Shown one piece after another: positions 60,801 through 64,000 of a DNA stretch of 64,000 bases (the first letter of the stretch is position 1; the number at the start of each line of letters is the position of its first letter). The notes beneath the pieces were generated by a model. The model searched no databases and was not told the origin of the DNA. It saw only the letters and a list, made by a program, of their open reading frames with translations. The translations under genes and the position numbers were made by a program. The DNA is from Istiophorus platypterus (taxonomy: Eukaryota > Chordata > Actinopteri > Istiophoriformes > Istiophoridae): contig CM029124.1 of NCBI GenBank assembly GCA_016859345.1, positions 7,562,501-7,626,500 of the forward strand, read 5' to 3'.

Positions 60801-61766
60801 TAAATATTCATCACGACTGGTGACGGCGGGGAGGGAGCGGGGAGCGTGAAGTGTTAGCAGCGAGGTTGGGTTGCCAGAATGAGTTGTTTTAGATTTGTAG
60901 TGCTTTGGTGTGCAAGGCTTTGTTTGCTTGTGGCAACCTCAGCAGAAAAACAGCAAAAACACTTCACTGTACGAGTGCGTATGAGTGAGTGTCAGTGGAA
61001 GAATAAGTTGATGTGCACACAGTGGATGTAGGACAAAAATGTTAGCAATGTCATTTTAATATTAAATTGAGAAAAAAATGCATGTGGGAGCAGCTTTTAA
61101 TGTTGTTTATATTTGCAGATTGCTTGTAATACATCTTTTTGTATGCTCCTCAGATCTCACTTAGAAAGTTGAATCATGGTTTGACTGATTACACAGTATT
61201 GTTTTTCTCCCAGAGACCTTCTTGTCTCAGGATAGGGTTTTTTTTCTTCTATCTGCTTAACTGTTAAAAGATTAAATGTGTACAGGTTTTTTGGGTTTAG
61301 TTTGGTTCTACATTAACACAACCCTTTGTTTCCCTCCCACTCATCAATTGTCGCTGCCCGCCGCCCTCCTCAGTGGCGATTTGGAGTCGGCAGTGGAGGT
61401 GCTGGAGTCAGTCTACACCAGTCCAGACAGCACAGGCCCCAGCATGTCCTTCGTCTTCCGAAAGATCTTGGAGGACGAAAATGACAAAGCTATAGACAAG
61501 TGTAAGACACACACACACACAATGCGAACATCTATATAGATAGAAATACGAAATATGAAACCACAAGCAAAATGACTGAATTCAAATAGATGAGCATGTG
61601 AATGATACAAAAACAAAAAATGTGGACCAAATGTGCATTTGGTGTTGCAGTGAGTGCTATGGCAGAGCGACTAGCCAACCACTTTGCCTGCTACAGACCA
61701 GCCTCAGATCTCTTCCTCCAGCTGCTGGATATGGACAAATTCGAGGACGCCAAGTTCATGCTGGCT
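12754..61766 (+). CDS. LRPPRC: LRPPRC gene, coding exons 1-34 (3' end beyond window)
   Basis: Leucine-rich PPR-motif protein, mitochondrial. With SLIRP it binds and stabilises mitochondrial mRNAs, promotes their polyadenylation and translation, and so sustains complex IV; human loss causes French-Canadian Leigh syndrome. Here 34 exons join with all-GT-AG introns into 3906 nt, 1302 codons without a stop. Residues 1 to about 60 are Arg/Gly-rich and almost acid-free, as in a mitochondrial presequence. PPR helix pairs are clear at about 175-210, 211-245, 246-281 and 282-316, and the family-typical PTDFLAKMEEANVQPNRVTY and AMDFVSQERGEMNMLYDLFF blocks are intact. ATG 12754 (AACATGG) was chosen over the in-frame ATG at 12628, which lies upstream of the promoter motifs. 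Human LRPPRC has about 1394 residues and 38 exons, so the last few exons lie past 64000. Confidence 0.96.
12936..14095 (+). other. LRPPRC intron 1
   Basis: Starts CpG-rich (to about 13100), then becomes ordinary. It contains teleost repeat fragments at 13602-13850. The 3' end has a long CT-rich tract before the TACAG acceptor. Confidence 0.85.
13602..13850 (+). repeat. Teleost repeat fragments (AGGTGTTCCTAATAAA type)
   Basis: CAGGTGTTTCTAGTACTTTG (13611-13630) and TAGGTGTTCCTAATAAACTG (13812-13831) resemble the common fish repeat end usually read AGGTGTTCCTAATAAAGTGG or ...ATTTTGTCC. The two pieces lie 200 bp apart in the same orientation. The family is not determined. Confidence 0.45.
14096..14298 (+). 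CDS. LRPPRC: LRPPRC exon 2
   Basis: Residues 61-129. Acceptor CGCTACAG, donor GACAG|GTAGGC. Encodes the conserved QFDWALAKLDSSVRRTGRI stretch that opens the mature PPR protein. Confidence 0.95.
14563..14685 (+). CDS. LRPPRC: LRPPRC exon 3
   Basis: Residues 129-170. Acceptor CTTGCAG, donor CTGG|GTAAGA. Encodes the hallmark ALLLLRSCGSLLPEVPLEER. Confidence 0.95.
14956..15077 (+). CDS. LRPPRC: LRPPRC exon 4
   Basis: Residues 170-210. Acceptor CCCCAG, donor ACAGA|GTAAGT. Encodes the first clear PPR, with YNALLKVYLQNEFKFSPTDF; near identical to other vertebrate LRPPRC proteins. Confidence 0.96.
15408..15466 (+). CDS. LRPPRC: LRPPRC exon 5
   Basis: Residues 211-230. Acceptor ACCCAG, donor CCAG|GTGAGC. 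First helix of the next PPR (VTYQRLIAAYCQNGDIEGA). Confidence 0.95.
15632..15674 (+). repeat. (TTTA)n microsatellite
   Basis: About ten TTTA units in intron 5, ending about 110 bp before exon 6. Confidence 0.95.
15788..15874 (+). CDS. LRPPRC: LRPPRC exon 6
   Basis: Residues 230-259. Acceptor TTTTCAG, donor CAGG|GTGAGT. Completes one PPR and starts the next (AVFNSLVMGHARAG). Confidence 0.95.
15986..16112 (+). CDS. LRPPRC: LRPPRC exon 7
   Basis: Residues 259-301. Acceptor CTTGCAG, donor AAAAG|GTGTGT. PPR helix pair (DIESAKNILSVMRGAGIEPG) and TYVSLLIAYAEKGDLDSLKK. Confidence 0.95.
16402..16546 (+). CDS. LRPPRC: LRPPRC exon 8
   Basis: Residues 302-350. Acceptor TTCGTCAG, donor CCAG|GTACTT. Contains LMDRDIMQVIFTLAKAGH. 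The upstream intron has two C runs (about 16230 and 16363) inside its polypyrimidine region. Confidence 0.95.
16894..17051 (+). CDS. LRPPRC: LRPPRC exon 9
   Basis: Residues 350-402. Acceptor TCTTGCAG, donor ACACG|GTACGT. Contains DAMNLCLSLITQGQEDTAFQ. Confidence 0.95.
17279..17384 (+). CDS. LRPPRC: LRPPRC exon 10
   Basis: Residues 403-438. Acceptor TATTACAG preceded by a short TG run; donor AGACTG|GTACAG. Contains TVEKIRHYCKELQESNLHTA. Confidence 0.94.
17602..17709 (+). CDS. LRPPRC: LRPPRC exon 11
   Basis: Residues 438-474. Acceptor preceded by a 20-nt T run then ACAG; donor AGCTG|GTACAA. Contains the conserved PIRPHYFYPLL. A CA microsatellite starts about 30 nt into the following intron. 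Confidence 0.95.
17952..18027 (+). repeat. (TG)38 microsatellite
   Basis: About 76 bp of uninterrupted TG in intron 11. It generates spurious Cys/Val frames. Confidence 0.97.
19808..19825. promoter_or_regulatory. Inverted TALE-homeodomain motif pair
   Basis: CTGTCA and TGACAG (MEIS/TGIF-type half-sites) lie in inverted orientation 6 nt apart. The spacer and first base of the second site read GCTAATT, giving a homeodomain core. A candidate only; no conservation data are available here. Confidence 0.3.
22631..22665 (+). repeat. (TGGA)n microsatellite
   Basis: About eight to nine TGGA units in intron 11. Confidence 0.93.
23822..24308 (+). mobile_element. 5'-truncated RTE-like LINE 3' end with 17-bp TSD
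   Basis: A 453-bp insert (23839-24291) is flanked by identical copies of ATTATTAGTAGAAGAAG at 23822-23838 and 24292-24308. Its open frame, to the TAA at 24261-24263, covers the C-terminal tail typical of fish RTE-group reverse transcriptases: YKTVVRPAMLFGLETVPL, then LRWFGHVLRRDGEYIGRR, GRRPRGRPKRRFMDVVK and a terminal CGDP. A short 3'UTR ends in GAA-rich repeats. There is no internal stop over 140 codons, so the copy is fairly young. Only the post-RT tail remains, so it cannot be active. The clade name (RTE / Expander-like) is from recalled family features. Confidence 0.85.
23844..24263 (+). pseudogene. Reverse transcriptase C-terminal fragment
   Basis: About 139 codons of the LINE polyprotein tail described in the enclosing element. 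It lacks an endonuclease, the RT catalytic motifs and a proper start, so it is a truncated remnant despite the open frame. Inserted in the sense direction of LRPPRC, in intron 11. Confidence 0.8.
24589..24707 (+). CDS. LRPPRC: LRPPRC exon 12
   Basis: Residues 474-513. Acceptor CTCATAG, donor TCAAG|GTAATC. Contains GVVEVVKGMQELGVSPDTET, strongly conserved in vertebrates. Separated from exon 13 by only 94 nt. Confidence 0.95.
24802..24892 (+). CDS. LRPPRC: LRPPRC exon 13
   Basis: Residues 514-544. Acceptor TATTTAG, donor CTTAT|GTAAGT. Contains GIPLESEEFLTLEVRSLAVS; this part of the protein is poorly conserved, so the call rests on splice phase and position. Confidence 0.9.
24893..25872 (+). 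other. LRPPRC intron 13
   Basis: Interrupted CA repeats follow the donor at once (24905-24950). A tRNA-like SINE scrap lies at 25581-25704. The rest is AT-rich without exons. Confidence 0.85.
25581..25704 (+). repeat. tRNA-like SINE fragment (tentative)
   Basis: CTGGTTAAAGTAACAGGCAT is followed by CGCCCTACTAGTAACCAGTT, then B-box-like GTTTGAATC and GTTCGAAAC, then TTTTTGAGCAAGG. This order resembles tRNA-derived SINE heads and their GAGCAAGGC-type bodies in fish. Too diverged to name. Confidence 0.4.
25873..25942 (+). CDS. LRPPRC: LRPPRC exon 14
   Basis: Residues 544-567. Acceptor TTTCCAG, donor GAAA|GTGAGT. Contains RGSLILGFRK, matching the conserved LLLGFR block of the family. Confidence 0.94.
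26379..26442 (+). repeat. (CA)32 microsatellite
   Basis: About 64 bp of CA immediately before copy 1 of the intron-14 tandem duplication. Confidence 0.97.
26443..28059 (+). repeat. Tandem duplication, two ~800-bp copies
   Basis: Copy 1 runs from 26443 (AGAGTTAGCCTTGGGACCAG) to about 27240, ending CATTGCATTAACAC. Copy 2 runs from 27261 to about 28059 with the same start and end. The offset is 818 at the start and 819 at the end. Reading both copies I see only four differences: three single-base homopolymer indels (26481, and the T runs near 27080/27897 and 27122/27940) and one C/G substitution (27214 against 28033). The joint is a (CA)12 tract at 27237-27260. Copies this similar imply a very recent event or an assembly duplication. 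Confidence 0.95.
28147..28220 (+). repeat. (TG)n microsatellite
   Basis: About 74 bp of TG with one TAT interruption near 28208, ending in GCGCGC. It lies just after copy 2 of the tandem duplication. Confidence 0.96.
29261..29288 (+). CDS. LRPPRC: LRPPRC exon 15 (28-nt microexon)
   Basis: Residues 567-576 (K|SDDVESMVK). Acceptor CCCTGCAG, donor TGAAG|GTAAGA. It joins exon 14 (AA|G codon) to phase-0 exon 16 in frame. The next element, ITELLYRDERF, confirms the order. Skipping it would shift the frame by one base. Confidence 0.88.
29289..29933 (+). other. LRPPRC intron 15
   Basis: AT-rich with a TG tract at 29871-29896 that ends about 40 nt before the exon 16 acceptor. Nothing else recognised. 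Confidence 0.85.
29934..29991 (+). CDS. LRPPRC: LRPPRC exon 16
   Basis: Residues 577-596. Acceptor TTCTTCCAG, donor GCCG|GTAAGG. Encodes ITELLYRDERFSNESSSPA. Confidence 0.95.
29992..30946 (+). other. LRPPRC intron 16
   Basis: Unusually rich in TG tracts (30101-30138, 30455-30482 and about 30658-30680) with interspersed imperfect TG stretches. No exon. Confidence 0.85.
30947..31053 (+). CDS. LRPPRC: LRPPRC exon 17
   Basis: Residues 596-631. Acceptor CTGTCCAG, donor CTCAG|GTACGC. Contains FFLYNMIDSMPEGEVQAQED, a family hallmark. Confidence 0.95.
31054..32394 (+). other. LRPPRC intron 17
   Basis: CA-rich at its 5' end, a poly(A) tract near 31428-31441 and a MITE-like element at 31845-32085. 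No exon. Confidence 0.85.
31845..32085. mobile_element. MITE-like element of the ATCGATTAGT teleost family
   Basis: It begins CAGGGCTGCATATAACGACT...TCAATTGATTAGTCAGTTG and ends CTAATCAATGAATTATTTCA GCACTAG. The last bases reverse-complemented (CTAGTGCTGAAATAA...TTGATTAGT) mirror the start, giving imperfect terminal inverted repeats of about 35 bp. The middle (AGAAAATAGTCAGAAA, CAAACCCAAGGTAGCATCCT) matches the recalled body of an abundant fish repeat. Non-coding. Confidence 0.65.
32395..32472 (+). CDS. LRPPRC: LRPPRC exon 18
   Basis: Residues 632-657. Acceptor TCTCTGCAG, donor ATCAAG|GTTCAG. Contains NIYRGIRNLLESYHVQELIK, nearly invariant in vertebrates. Confidence 0.96.
32716..32734 (+). 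repeat. (TG)n abutting the exon 19 acceptor
   Basis: About nine TG units end one base before the acceptor TAG (35-37), taking the place of a polypyrimidine tract. Confidence 0.95.
32738..32809 (+). CDS. LRPPRC: LRPPRC exon 19
   Basis: Residues 658-681 (DVIALVDPKDRASAGAASAV and four more). Acceptor is a TG repeat then TTAG; donor TTACT|GTAAGT. The exon is in phase 0 at both ends, so skipping would keep the frame. Weakly conserved region; call rests on phase and position. Confidence 0.88.
32810..33119 (+). other. LRPPRC intron 19
   Basis: A 310-nt AT-rich intron. Nothing recognised beyond normal splice signals. Confidence 0.85.
33120..33233 (+). CDS. LRPPRC: LRPPRC exon 20
   Basis: Residues 682-719. 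Acceptor TCCGTCAG, donor GGAG|GTAAGA. Contains LEKKLAELKAENKPLGSVLK, a conserved helical region. Confidence 0.95.
33348..33478 (+). CDS. LRPPRC: LRPPRC exon 21
   Basis: Residues 720-763. Acceptor TGATCAG, donor GAACT|GTGAGT. Contains TAGGYATLINLCCRHDNVEE, a strongly conserved PPR. A CA tract (33493-33526) starts 14 nt after the exon. Confidence 0.96.
33493..33526 (+). repeat. (CA)17 microsatellite next to exon 21 donor
   Basis: Starts 14 nt downstream of the exon 21 donor in intron 21. CA repeats near donors can act as hnRNP L-binding splicing elements (known from other genes). Confidence 0.95.
33770..33855 (+). CDS. LRPPRC: LRPPRC exon 22
   Basis: Residues 763-792. Acceptor TTCTTCTAG, donor TGAGG|GTAGGT. 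Contains VLDASKYIALVKTLSKNGRV. Confidence 0.95.
33868..33975. repeat. Teleost MITE-like fragment
   Basis: CGGCTGCAACAAAAA, CTTCTCAGAGCC, CTTCAAACTGTTTGTTTTGT and TTTCAAAATCCAAAAAACAA follow the order of the abundant fish repeat also represented at 31845-32085. It begins 12 nt after the exon 22 donor. A further scrap lies at 34438-34515. Confidence 0.5.
34831..34919 (+). repeat. (TC)44 microsatellite
   Basis: 89 bp of uninterrupted TC. Long homopurine-homopyrimidine DNA like this can form a triplex. It creates a spurious Leu-Ser repeat frame. Confidence 0.97.
36345..36383 (+). repeat. (TG)n microsatellite
   Basis: About 39 bp of TG in intron 22. Confidence 0.96.
38130..38300. promoter_or_regulatory. 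POU/homeodomain motif cluster (candidate enhancer)
   Basis: A non-repetitive stretch of balanced base composition contains a perfect octamer ATTTGCAT (38220-38227) and homeodomain cores in GGTAATTG (about 38149), GCAATTAGC (about 38185) and GGAATTAGC (about 38279). It lies about 300 bp before exon 23. A candidate only. Confidence 0.3.
38586..38793 (+). CDS. LRPPRC: LRPPRC exon 23
   Basis: Residues 792-861, the longest exon in the window. Acceptor CATTACAG, donor GAGAG|GTATAA. Contains AVDILKEMKEKEVVMNDTHI and TIFTLGLAKPSANLCSPLIT. Confidence 0.96.
38849..38900 (+). repeat. (CA)26 microsatellite
   Basis: About 52 bp of CA, starting 55 nt after the exon 23 donor. Confidence 0.97.
40904..40926. 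repeat. Palindrome, 11-bp arms with 1-nt centre
   Basis: TGAGCTAGCTG (40904-40914), a single G, then CAGCTAGCTCA (40916-40926): the arms are exact reverse complements. It could be a dimeric binding site or chance. Confidence 0.85.
43590..43607 (+). repeat. Poly(G) run
   Basis: Eighteen consecutive G bases, with another nine-G run at about 43649. Run length is a likely sequencing-error site. Confidence 0.9.
44171..44226 (+). repeat. (TG)28 upstream of the exon 24 acceptor
   Basis: 56 bp of TG ending 17 nt before exon 24. The spacer (GACGGACATACATGCAG) is not pyrimidine-rich, so this repeat occupies the usual polypyrimidine-tract position. Confidence 0.97.
44244..44368 (+). CDS. LRPPRC: LRPPRC exon 24
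   Basis: Residues 861-903. Acceptor ACATGCAG, donor GAAAG|GTTACA. Contains KDLPGALEAALECQKHYNHL and PRIHDILVGLVERGDTELLQ. Splice signals are weaker than elsewhere, but the protein match is unambiguous. Confidence 0.94.
44917..45018 (-). repeat. Teleost tRNA-like repeat (GAGAGATGGGGAATGA type)
   Basis: GACCAAGAGAGATGGGGAAT then TTGGATTTGAACTGGAGAT and ACACCCCGGAGCC follow the order of a common fish repeat whose other strand starts like a tRNA gene (A/B boxes, GGTTCGAATCC-like). The B-box equivalent here is GGATTTGAACT. Assignment from memory. Confidence 0.55.
46444..46487 (+). repeat. (TG)22 microsatellite
   Basis: About 44 bp of TG, followed by GA repeats, in intron 24. Confidence 0.96.
46691..46797 (+). 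CDS. LRPPRC: LRPPRC exon 25
   Basis: Residues 903-938. Acceptor CTCTTCAG, donor TTGAG|GTAACC. Contains AMDFVSQERGEMNMLYDLFF, nearly identical across vertebrates. Confidence 0.97.
50770..52300 (-). mobile_element. Decayed LINE fragment (esterase-ORF1 / endonuclease type)
   Basis: Read on the minus strand from 52300 downward there is, in order: an ORF1 esterase-like piece (PMVKKIILYT, GTNDVVKQQSEMLKRDFIDL; about 52180-52050, one frameshift); an AP-endonuclease piece with LLSLICIDFDCGVIV and NFNIHVDN (51612-51523), where the usual GDFN reads GNFN, then a stop and a frame change; HTLDLIISKGLNISKV and the SDH motif in APSDHSYVF (51491-51213); then the post-endonuclease linker FGPVNQKNLNDIIQQLKSSS and CFIDILSPGFSKN (51071-50772). 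No reverse transcriptase follows. CR1/L2-like grouping is inferred from the esterase-plus-endonuclease order. Confidence 0.75.
51213..51615 (-). pseudogene. LINE AP-endonuclease domain, frameshifted
   Basis: Two frames are needed to read the domain. The GDFN metal-site motif is changed to GNFN, followed by a stop codon at about 51518-51520, so the domain is dead. The later SDH motif is intact. Confidence 0.7.
52456..52524 (+). CDS. LRPPRC: LRPPRC exon 26
   Basis: Residues 939-961 (TPGLRARPGRLQWYAEKCIY and three more). Acceptor ATTTTTAG, donor ACCAG|GTAACA. Phase 0 at both ends. Confidence 0.95.
52666..52756 (+). CDS. LRPPRC: LRPPRC exon 27
   Basis: Residues 962-992. Acceptor GTGTATAG, donor CTGCA|GTAAGT. 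Contains LEQMVDMTAKLFECDRDEMY. Confidence 0.95.
52757..53297 (+). other. LRPPRC intron 27
   Basis: T-rich at its start with short TG and CA runs. No other feature. Confidence 0.85.
53298..53440 (+). CDS. LRPPRC: LRPPRC exon 28
   Basis: Residues 992-1039. Acceptor GCTTTCAG, donor CTGAG|GTAAAC. Contains KMQEENVIPRERTLRMLAHI and QEVPFEVPE, strongly conserved. Confidence 0.96.
53441..55375 (+). other. LRPPRC intron 28 (1.9 kb)
   Basis: Holds a perfect 23-bp direct repeat flanking about 183 bp (53519-53747), AT-rich sequence to about 54500, a C run near 54550 and a non-repetitive stretch at about 54600-54800 and 54960-55290. No exon. Confidence 0.85.
53519..53747. repeat. 23-bp direct repeats flanking a 183-bp segment
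   Basis: An identical 23-mer starting AAGGTTCCTGAGGGCGGGGA occurs at 53519-53541 and 53725-53747. The first copy lies 79 nt after exon 28. The enclosed 183 bp has no recognised family. It could be a target duplication around a small insertion or a local duplication. Confidence 0.85.
55376..55499 (+). CDS. LRPPRC: LRPPRC exon 29
   Basis: Residues 1040-1081. Acceptor CATTTACAG, donor TAAAG|GTAAGC. TWYEQT matches the family's W-Y-E position; the rest is a variable Ala/Thr/Pro linker. Confidence 0.93.
55500..56150 (+). other. LRPPRC intron 29
   Basis: AT-rich with A-rich tracts near 55715-55745 and a strong CT-rich tract before exon 30. Nothing else recognised. Confidence 0.85.
56151..56277 (+). 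CDS. LRPPRC: LRPPRC exon 30
   Basis: Residues 1081-1123. Acceptor CTCTGCAG, donor ACAT|GTAAGT. Contains a PPR: TPAPYDHLIRALLAEGAIED. Confidence 0.94.
56278..59424 (+). other. LRPPRC intron 30 (3.1 kb)
   Basis: Holds T and A homopolymers (56502-56519, 56658-56672), a (TGCG)n(TG)n tract at 57766-57867 and a complex non-repetitive stretch at about 57950-58110 with a GGATTAATCT site. No exon found. Confidence 0.85.
57766..57867 (+). repeat. (TGCG)n(TG)n microsatellite
   Basis: About 102 bp of alternating purine-pyrimidine: TGCG units, then TGTGTGCG units, then pure TG. High Z-DNA potential. Confidence 0.96.
59425..59513 (+). CDS. LRPPRC: LRPPRC exon 31
   Basis: Residues 1123-1153. Acceptor TTTCTCAG, donor CAAAG|GTAAGG. 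Contains PGFQLSNIATSLLIITHSKK. The next intron is only 80 nt. Confidence 0.95.
59594..59798 (+). CDS. LRPPRC: LRPPRC exon 32
   Basis: Residues 1153-1221. Acceptor CTCCGCAG, donor ATAA|GTGAGA. Contains PSQLAITRLVQALGSHGDVA and the conserved SSMVFVNNKALGHI. Confidence 0.96.
59799..61373 (+). other. LRPPRC intron 32 (1.6 kb)
   Basis: AT-rich at both ends, with a GC-rich CpG-bearing island-like stretch at about 60410-60680 and 60780-60860. No splice-consistent exon in it and no repeat family recognised. Confidence 0.85.
61374..61501 (+). CDS. LRPPRC: LRPPRC exon 33
   Basis: Residues 1221-1264. Acceptor CTCCTCAG, donor CAAGT|GTAAGA. Contains NGDLESAVEVLESVYTSPDS and FVFRKILEDENDKAIDK. A short CA run follows the donor. 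Confidence 0.95.
61651..61766 (+). CDS. LRPPRC: LRPPRC exon 34 (last in window)
   Basis: Residues 1264-1302. Acceptor GTTGCAG, donor GGCT|GTGAGT. Contains AMAERLANHFACYRP and FLQLLDMDKFEDAKFMLA. It ends in phase 0; the remaining C-terminal exons are not in the window. Confidence 0.95.
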
Positions 61767-64000
61767 GTGAGTACGAGTGTGCGGATGTGTGTGTGCGTGT
61801 GTCTGTTGCGGGGCCAAAAGCTGTTAGCTTGAGAGCCAAGACATTTATGTGTGAAGTATCACTGATGTATTTTTGGCTGAATGTTGTCCAAAGATTATTT
61901 TAGGGAATTCAAATTCTGTATCTTCTTGTTTCTGTTTCTTTTTTGTGTCCATTTTTGGGATAGGTAATTCAAAGTGTGCGTGCGTGCGCACATGTGAGTT
62001 TTTTAGATGTGGTCTGTAGAGATTCCTCTTCATCGGTCTTGGTTTTCTCATCACACATGCTGTCTTTACTCTACATTTTGTTTTCGTCTGAAGAGGAAAG
62101 GAGATCAGGGTGATGTAAAAGAAACTGAAAATCTTAGGGGAAAACCATGAGTCGCCCCTGAATGCATCTGGATTTTTTACCACACAAAAAAAATAAAAAG
62201 CCAAATTTGAACCCACTCTCGACCAAATACATCATTCTGCTATAGCAAAAAGGGTAGGTGAGCGTAATTCTCAGTTTCAGATGGCCGAGTGCAGATACTA
62301 CTGATAATAAACTGCTGATTGTCCTTGATTCTACACACGATGAGGAAAGCTCTGCAAAATCTTATTATTTTTTTATTATTTTTTTTAACTTTTTGTGACC
62401 ACTTTAAATAAATTTTAAATCATCTGGAGCATTTTTGATTCCATTTGAGCATCTTGCACTTGGCTCTATTTTAAATAATTCTGTCAAAGTAATTAAAATC
62501 TGCAAAAGAGAAAAAAGAAAAATCCCACCAGGAGACCTGGTGATGAATTTAGTCCATCACAGCTCCCCGGTGCATTTGTCCGGTTGTCAGACCCGTGTGG
62601 ATGGCGGAGACATTCTTCCACCACAATCGTTGACTTATTTATCCGGGCCTCACATTTATGTCAGGAAATGCTCGCCCAAATAACACCGCTGAGCCGGGTG
62701 GTCTGGAATTGGCCTCCCGCTGCTTCACTTATTTAACTCGGTTCGTACATTACAGCTCAATGGCTTCGCGTTGAGCCGAGGGACATGAATATGTAGAAGC
62801 TAGATGGTTGAGAGACGGGAGGAAGGATTGAGAGGACAGGGAAACAAAGGAGATGAGGAAATTCTCGGGGTAAGATGAAAGACATTACTCTCCATCTGTT
62901 CCTCCCTCCTTGCTAACGGTGATTATTTCTCTCTCACTTGCTGAGTGATTATCCCACTCAGTCATTCAGTTGCATGTGTGACCAGAAAACACACTAATGA
63001 ACACAGATATATTACTTATCACCCTCACTCCCGACGCCTCATCACTATTTAAACTCGAACTACAGGAATCTGAATTTTTCAGGTTATATTATGTTCCTGT
63101 CACAAAGTCTTAGCCGCTCCCATCTCACCCTGATCTACATTTGGGGGGTTGCATGTATGAAATTGATATTAAAATTGCATAATAATTCGTAATTGTGACG
63201 CAAAAATAGTCAATTCTAATCAAGTACACTTCTGAGCAAGTAGACAAAGGGTTTTGAATTCGAAAAAATCTGAGTAGTTACAACAATGAAAATGCAACCA
63301 GAGGAGAGTGAATTTAAAATATTGTATTCAGAAATCATTGTAATATACAGTAAAACAACAAGTGTGTTTCCAATTTATTAATTCCTGAAAGCAGTATGAG
63401 ATTAGGGTAGAAATAAGAGAAGTGGGTAGCTAACAAACCCCAGCCAGCCAAAAACGGGCTAACTGAATGTTTTTTGGTTTTTGGGTTTTTGTTTTTTTTT
63501 TTTTATTTTTGTTTTGCTTTTTTCTTTATTTAATCCTTAATTTACCAGGTAGGTCAGTTACCGCAGCTCTTTCTTCCCATAATAACCTTGTGGTCTCTCC
63601 CGGACCAGATCAACGGAGAGGAAAAGTGGGAGGCACGATGTGAAATACAAGCCACTCAGATACACTCAGACAGGGAGACGACATGTCTGCTCCTCATGTC
63701 CTCCTGACATCTTGAGTGATTATCCCTCTCAATCTTTAAACAGGGATGTCTGACTGGCATGCATGTTAATGAACAGATACATTACTTACTACTCTCATCT
63801 TCATCACTATTTAAACACAAACTATGGATCACATCATTTCTAAAGCTATAATATGTTTCTTTGCTGTGATATGCACGTCGGCTCGGTTTCCCCCCCTTTT
63901 TCTCTCAGTGAGATAAAAAGGTAAAGACGTAGGAACAATTTGCAGATTTTCTTTCATCAGGTTTAATTTTTGAGGTACTCCAGGAACATAACTACGTACT
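61767..64000 (+). other. LRPPRC intron 34 (5' part)
   Basis: At least 2.2 kb without a further exon that fits the C-terminal LRPPRC sequence. It holds a non-repetitive stretch at about 62560-62800, a diverged direct duplication at 62942-63105 and 63713-63865, and a T-rich tract at about 63470-63530. Confidence 0.8.
62942..63865 (+). repeat. Diverged direct duplication (two ~155-bp copies)
   Basis: Copy A at about 62942-63105 and copy B at about 63713-63865 share, in order: TGAGTGATTATCCC; ACTAATGAACA / GTTAATGAACA; GATATATTACTTA / GATACATTACTTA; ATCACTATTTAAAC; and TTATATTATGTTCCTGT / CTATAATATGTTTCTTT. Spacers between blocks differ in length and sequence. The period is about 760-770 bp. Confidence 0.75.

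Noticed and set aside
61767..64000. A further LRPPRC exon after exon 34
   Set aside because: No segment with AG/GT borders reads as the expected C-terminal sequence in phase 0; the remaining exons must lie beyond the window.

Overview
The window is nuclear DNA of a ray-finned (teleost) fish. The evidence is a vertebrate-type split gene with GT-AG introns, very dense (TG/CA)n microsatellites, and interspersed repeats of the kinds common in teleost genomes: an RTE-like LINE 3' end, an esterase/endonuclease LINE fragment, AT-rich MITE-like elements and a tRNA-like SINE fragment. There is no operon structure, CRISPR array, phage or bacterial-type system.

Layout. Bases 1-8600 are intergenic and repeat-bearing. 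ZNHIT2 (zf-HIT protein, R2TP/U5 snRNP assembly) lies at about 8600-11290 on the + strand: a 5'UTR exon, a 5'UTR intron, and one coding exon of 577 codons. After about 1.6 kb with a teleost MITE-like element and a TG/TA microsatellite comes a GC-rich promoter with an E-box and an NRF1-like site, then LRPPRC on the + strand. LRPPRC encodes the mitochondrial leucine-rich pentatricopeptide-repeat protein and fills the rest of the window. I reconstructed 34 coding exons, 12754 to 61766. All junctions are GT-AG, all phases agree, and the sum is 3906 nt, exactly 1302 codons, with no internal stop. From the known human length (about 1394 residues) and the alignment end, about 110-120 C-terminal residues lie past the right edge.

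Exons are short (28-208 nt). Exons 1-11 sit in 5 kb. Larger introns are 11 (6.9 kb), 14 (3.3 kb), 22 (4.7 kb), 23 (5.5 kb), 25 (5.7 kb) and 30 (3.1 kb). The introns hold most of the unusual structure: a nearly perfect tandem duplication of about 818 bp in intron 14, a 5'-truncated RTE-like insertion with a 17-bp target-site duplication in intron 11, a decayed minus-strand LINE in intron 25, a diverged direct duplication in intron 34, TG repeats abutting the acceptors of exons 19 and 24, and a few homeodomain/POU-motif-rich stretches that could be regulatory.

The two genes have separate jobs (snRNP/chaperone assembly versus mitochondrial mRNA stability). Nothing shows co-regulation beyond same-strand adjacency. 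I found no convincing undescribed biological system; the findings are structural and regulatory oddities of a vertebrate locus.
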